Shown in pieces: positions 6,470-6,579 of a stretch of DNA of 6,579 bases. Origin of the DNA: Melioribacteraceae bacterium (GTDB lineage Bacteria > Bacteroidota > Ignavibacteria > Ignavibacteriales > Melioribacteraceae); the NCBI GenBank assembly GCA_015486905.1, contig WFQV01000195.1, positions 1 to 6,579 of the forward strand, written 5' to 3'. A program made the translations under genes and the position numbers. Within the stretch, counting starts at the first letter, position 1, and each line of letters opens with the position of its first letter. The notes beneath the pieces were generated by a model. It was not told where the DNA came from. It worked only from the letters and a program-made list of their open reading frames with translations, and searched no databases.

Positions 6470-6579
6470 ATGAGCTTAAACACTAAAAGAAAATTACGAC
6501 TAATTGCAAAACAACGATGCCGGGAATTAAGAAAACACGCAACACCAGCGGAGAAACGACTATGGGAACATTTAAGAAA
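6470..6579 (+). CDS. DUF559 domain protein (Vsr-like endonuclease fold), 3'-partial
   Basis: Only the first 36 codons are in the window. They include RCRELRKHATPAEKRLWEHLR, matching the conserved N-terminal pattern of DUF559 proteins, in which a basic stretch leads into T-x-A-E-x-x-L-W-x-x-L-R. The family is related to very-short-patch-repair and restriction-like endonucleases; its biological role is poorly defined, and the catalytic residues lie beyond the window edge. ATG 6470 is supported by AGAGG at 6458-6462 with a 7-base spacer, and an in-frame stop at 6449-6451 limits upstream extension. The ribosome binding site touches the last base of the palindromic element, so the element's outer stem could influence initiation. 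It is separated from cas6 by 254 bases and is probably not part of the cas operon. Confidence 0.8.
   Translation, partial: MSLNTKRKLRLIAKQRCRELRKHATPAEKRLWEHLR

Overview
This window holds most of the interference module of a type I-B CRISPR-Cas system. All genes read rightward in one tightly packed operon: cas8b (5' end outside the window), cas7 (Csh2 type), cas5 (Cas5h type), a full-length HD-helicase cas3, and a Cas6b-type crRNA endonuclease. Adjacent genes overlap by 8 or 17 bases or are separated by only 2 to 4 bases, so translational coupling is likely. No CRISPR repeats, spacers, cas1, cas2 or cas4 are visible.

The most informative hidden feature is inside cas8b. A strong Shine-Dalgarno (AAGGAG, 983-988) lies 8 bases before an in-frame ATG at 997. 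It would let the last 143 codons be translated separately as the Cascade small subunit Cas11b, as is established for other type I-B, I-C and I-D systems. With it the locus encodes a complete crRNA-guided surveillance complex: Cas8b large subunit, Cas11b small subunit, Cas7 backbone, Cas5 at the 5' handle and Cas6 for crRNA maturation. It also encodes the Cas3 nuclease-helicase that degrades the target.

After cas6 (ends 6215) there is a 254-base non-coding stretch. Its first half is AT-rich, with an 11-bp inverted repeat enclosing a small hairpin and overlapping a second, competing 9-bp hairpin. Its second half is a GC-rich 117-base compound palindrome (6342-6458): outer inverted arms around two perfect hairpins, like an intergenic REP or MITE-like repeat. 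The 5' end of a DUF559 (Vsr-like endonuclease fold) gene begins 11 bases beyond it and runs off the window.

The DNA is AT-rich, uses clear AAGGAG-type ribosome binding sites at several starts, and carries a TM1802-family Cas8b. This fits a bacterium such as a member of the Bacteroidota/Ignavibacteria group, but Firmicutes or Thermotogota cannot be excluded from sequence alone. Apart from the internal cas11b start, the position of cas6 at the tail and the palindromic element beside DUF559, the locus looks like a recognisable type I-B system rather than a new one.
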